The notes under the pieces were generated by a model that did not search any database, was not told the origin of the DNA, and saw only the letters and a list, made by a program, of their open reading frames with translations. Made by a program: the position numbers and the translations under genes. Shown here piece by piece: positions 63,218 to 64,000 of a stretch of DNA of 64,000 bases. The DNA is from Bacteroidales bacterium. Its GTDB lineage: Bacteria > Bacteroidota > Bacteroidia > Bacteroidales > Paludibacteraceae. Numbering within the stretch: position 1 is the first letter of the stretch; every line of letters begins with the position of its first letter. The stretch lies in assembly GCA_015061165.1 (NCBI GenBank), contig SUXC01000008.1:1-64000 (forward strand), written 5' to 3'.

Positions 63218-63634
63218 CTAATCTTCGAATAAATCATCATCTTCATCTAACAAATAATCGTAGTCATCGGAGAAGAACTGCTCAATATCCCTTCTGTCCT
63301 TCTTTGTGGGGCGTCCCGTACCGCGGTCGCGACCGCTTTGGGCTGCATAACGCGCCAATTCCAACAATTCTAATTGCTCTTTAGGCGTGATATCCTGCAA
63401 GTATTCAGGCACCATCTTCGCTCCTAAGCGATTGCTTGCCAATTGCAAAATACGATACGTATAGGTGATAGGTCCTTTGCGAACGGTGAAAACATCTCCT
63501 ACATGAAAAGCACGACTGGGTTTGATCTCCACACCGTTCATCTTGACACGACCGCACTTGCAGGCATCGGTGGCAATAGAGCGAGTCTTATAGATACGCA
63601 TTGCCCATAGGTATTTATCTACTCGTATTTCCAT
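63218..63634 (-). CDS. S4-domain RNA-binding protein (Hsp15-like)
   Basis: 138 residues. An S4 domain fills the first 60 residues (RVDKYLWAMRIYKTRSIATDACKCGRVKMNG, then PSRAFHVGDVFTVRKGP). The acidic C-terminal tail is variable. Hsp15-type proteins rescue stalled 50S subunits with bound peptidyl-tRNA. It overlaps the end of the upstream gene by 20 bp. Confidence 0.85.
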   Translation of the reverse strand: MEIRVDKYLWAMRIYKTRSIATDACKCGRVKMNGVEIKPSRAFHVGDVFTVRKGPITYTYRILQLASNRLGAKMVPEYLQDITPKEQLELLELARYAAQSGRDRGTGRPTKKDRRDIEQFFSDDYDYLLDEDDDLFED

Positions 63635-64000
63635 TGGTCTCGACTGTTAATTGATTGGTAGTCAATCGGTAAATATATTGTTGAATATATGCACGCAGAT
63701 AGGTCAATAAAGGTTGTGTATCGGTCGTCGTAGCGATATTATGTTGCAGGGTAGGGTCGTTTTGGTAGTTATAGACTGCTCGCAAGGTTGTGCCATCGAA
63801 TTGCAAGAGCAGGCTATCCGAAAACAATTGATATACAGGGTGGTTGTAGCATACAGCCCACGGGTGTTGCTTCTCTTGCGTTAGGGCGTTCTCGCCAAAA
63901 GCAAAATAGGGCTTAGTATATCCTAAATACGCCAAAACCGAAGGCATAATATCCGTTTGACTCACTGCGCCTTGAGTATGCAAATAGCCCTGATTCCATC
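63615..64000 (-). CDS. C-terminal part of an LTA-synthase/sulfatase-fold enzyme (cut by the window end)
   Basis: The frame is open to the window edge and reads WNQGYLHTQGAVSQTDIMPSVLAYLGYTKPY, the SQ-D--P--L--LG block near the end of alkaline-phosphatase-fold enzymes of the LTA synthase/phosphoethanolamine-transferase group. The rest (ENALTQEKQHPWAVCYNHP) is the usual C-terminal region. The catalytic part and membrane domain would lie to the right of base 64000. Substrate not known. Followed by the S4-domain gene with a 20-bp overlap. Confidence 0.75.
   Translation of the reverse strand, partial: WNQGYLHTQGAVSQTDIMPSVLAYLGYTKPYFAFGENALTQEKQHPWAVCYNHPVYQLFSDSLLLQFDGTTLRAVYNYQNDPTLQHNIATTTDTQPLLTYLRAYIQQYIYRLTTNQLTVETNGNTSR

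Overview
The window is a stretch of a Bacteroidales-type (Bacteroidota) chromosome. Promoters repeatedly show the Bacteroidota pattern TTTG (or CTTG/ATTG), 19-20 bp, then TAnnTTTG, usually TACCTTTGCA. The gene content agrees: a TonB-dependent receptor with a carboxypeptidase-regulatory-like domain, GldF-like permease, DUF4837 lipoprotein, DUF4924-like and DUF6913-like proteins, and secreted proteins with type IX-like or lineage-specific C-terminal tails. I cannot fix the family from sequence alone.

Layout. 1-5.8 kb: the 3' end of a 5S rRNA, a CAT-like acetyltransferase, a queuosine-precursor transporter, holA, a secreted OB-fold lipoprotein, and the infC-rpmI-rplT operon, in which infC appears to start at ATA. 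5.9-17 kb: a secretion and uptake block with a GxDLY/SGNH hydrolase, a TonB-dependent receptor, two OB-fold surface proteins, a PEGA/beta-barrel protein and a large paralogous-domain lipoprotein. 17-29.8 kb: mostly housekeeping (DUF6913, ligA, secreted nuclease, divIC/ftsB, LacI regulator, an orphan GH65 N-terminal domain, ruvC, 2[4Fe-4S] ferredoxin, AAA ATPase, nifJ).

29.9-46.7 kb is an accessory island with every gene on the plus strand. It holds a DUF3987 ATPase, two HExxH proteins, a DUF2779 double-nuclease candidate, a PF14281-type PD-(D/E)XK protein, a BspA-like LRR protein, Sel1-like proteins, membrane proteins, several small unknowns and a truncated RhuM. Four copies of a strongly conserved 50-80 bp promoter-like element (TTTG, 19-20 bp, TATATTAT) lie in front of island genes, and several genes are diverged paralogues of each other. 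The island also carries gene remnants, a split reading frame and a C10 tract.

46.7-64 kb returns to core genes: bcp, a GLUG-repeat secreted protein, tex, an outer-membrane protein, an aspartate-type aminotransferase, a secreted GDPD, a SpoU-type methyltransferase, a Uup-like ABC-F protein, DUF4837, a phosphodiesterase, a GldF-like permease, nth, DUF4924, an S4 protein and the end of an LTA-synthase/sulfatase-like gene.

A second theme is families of short degenerate direct repeats and small hairpins. They sit between genes and also in frame inside conserved proteins (LigA, Uup, Tex, SpoU methyltransferase, NifJ, queuosine transporter), where they add or replace segments. All family assignments come from reading motifs by eye; no database search was run.
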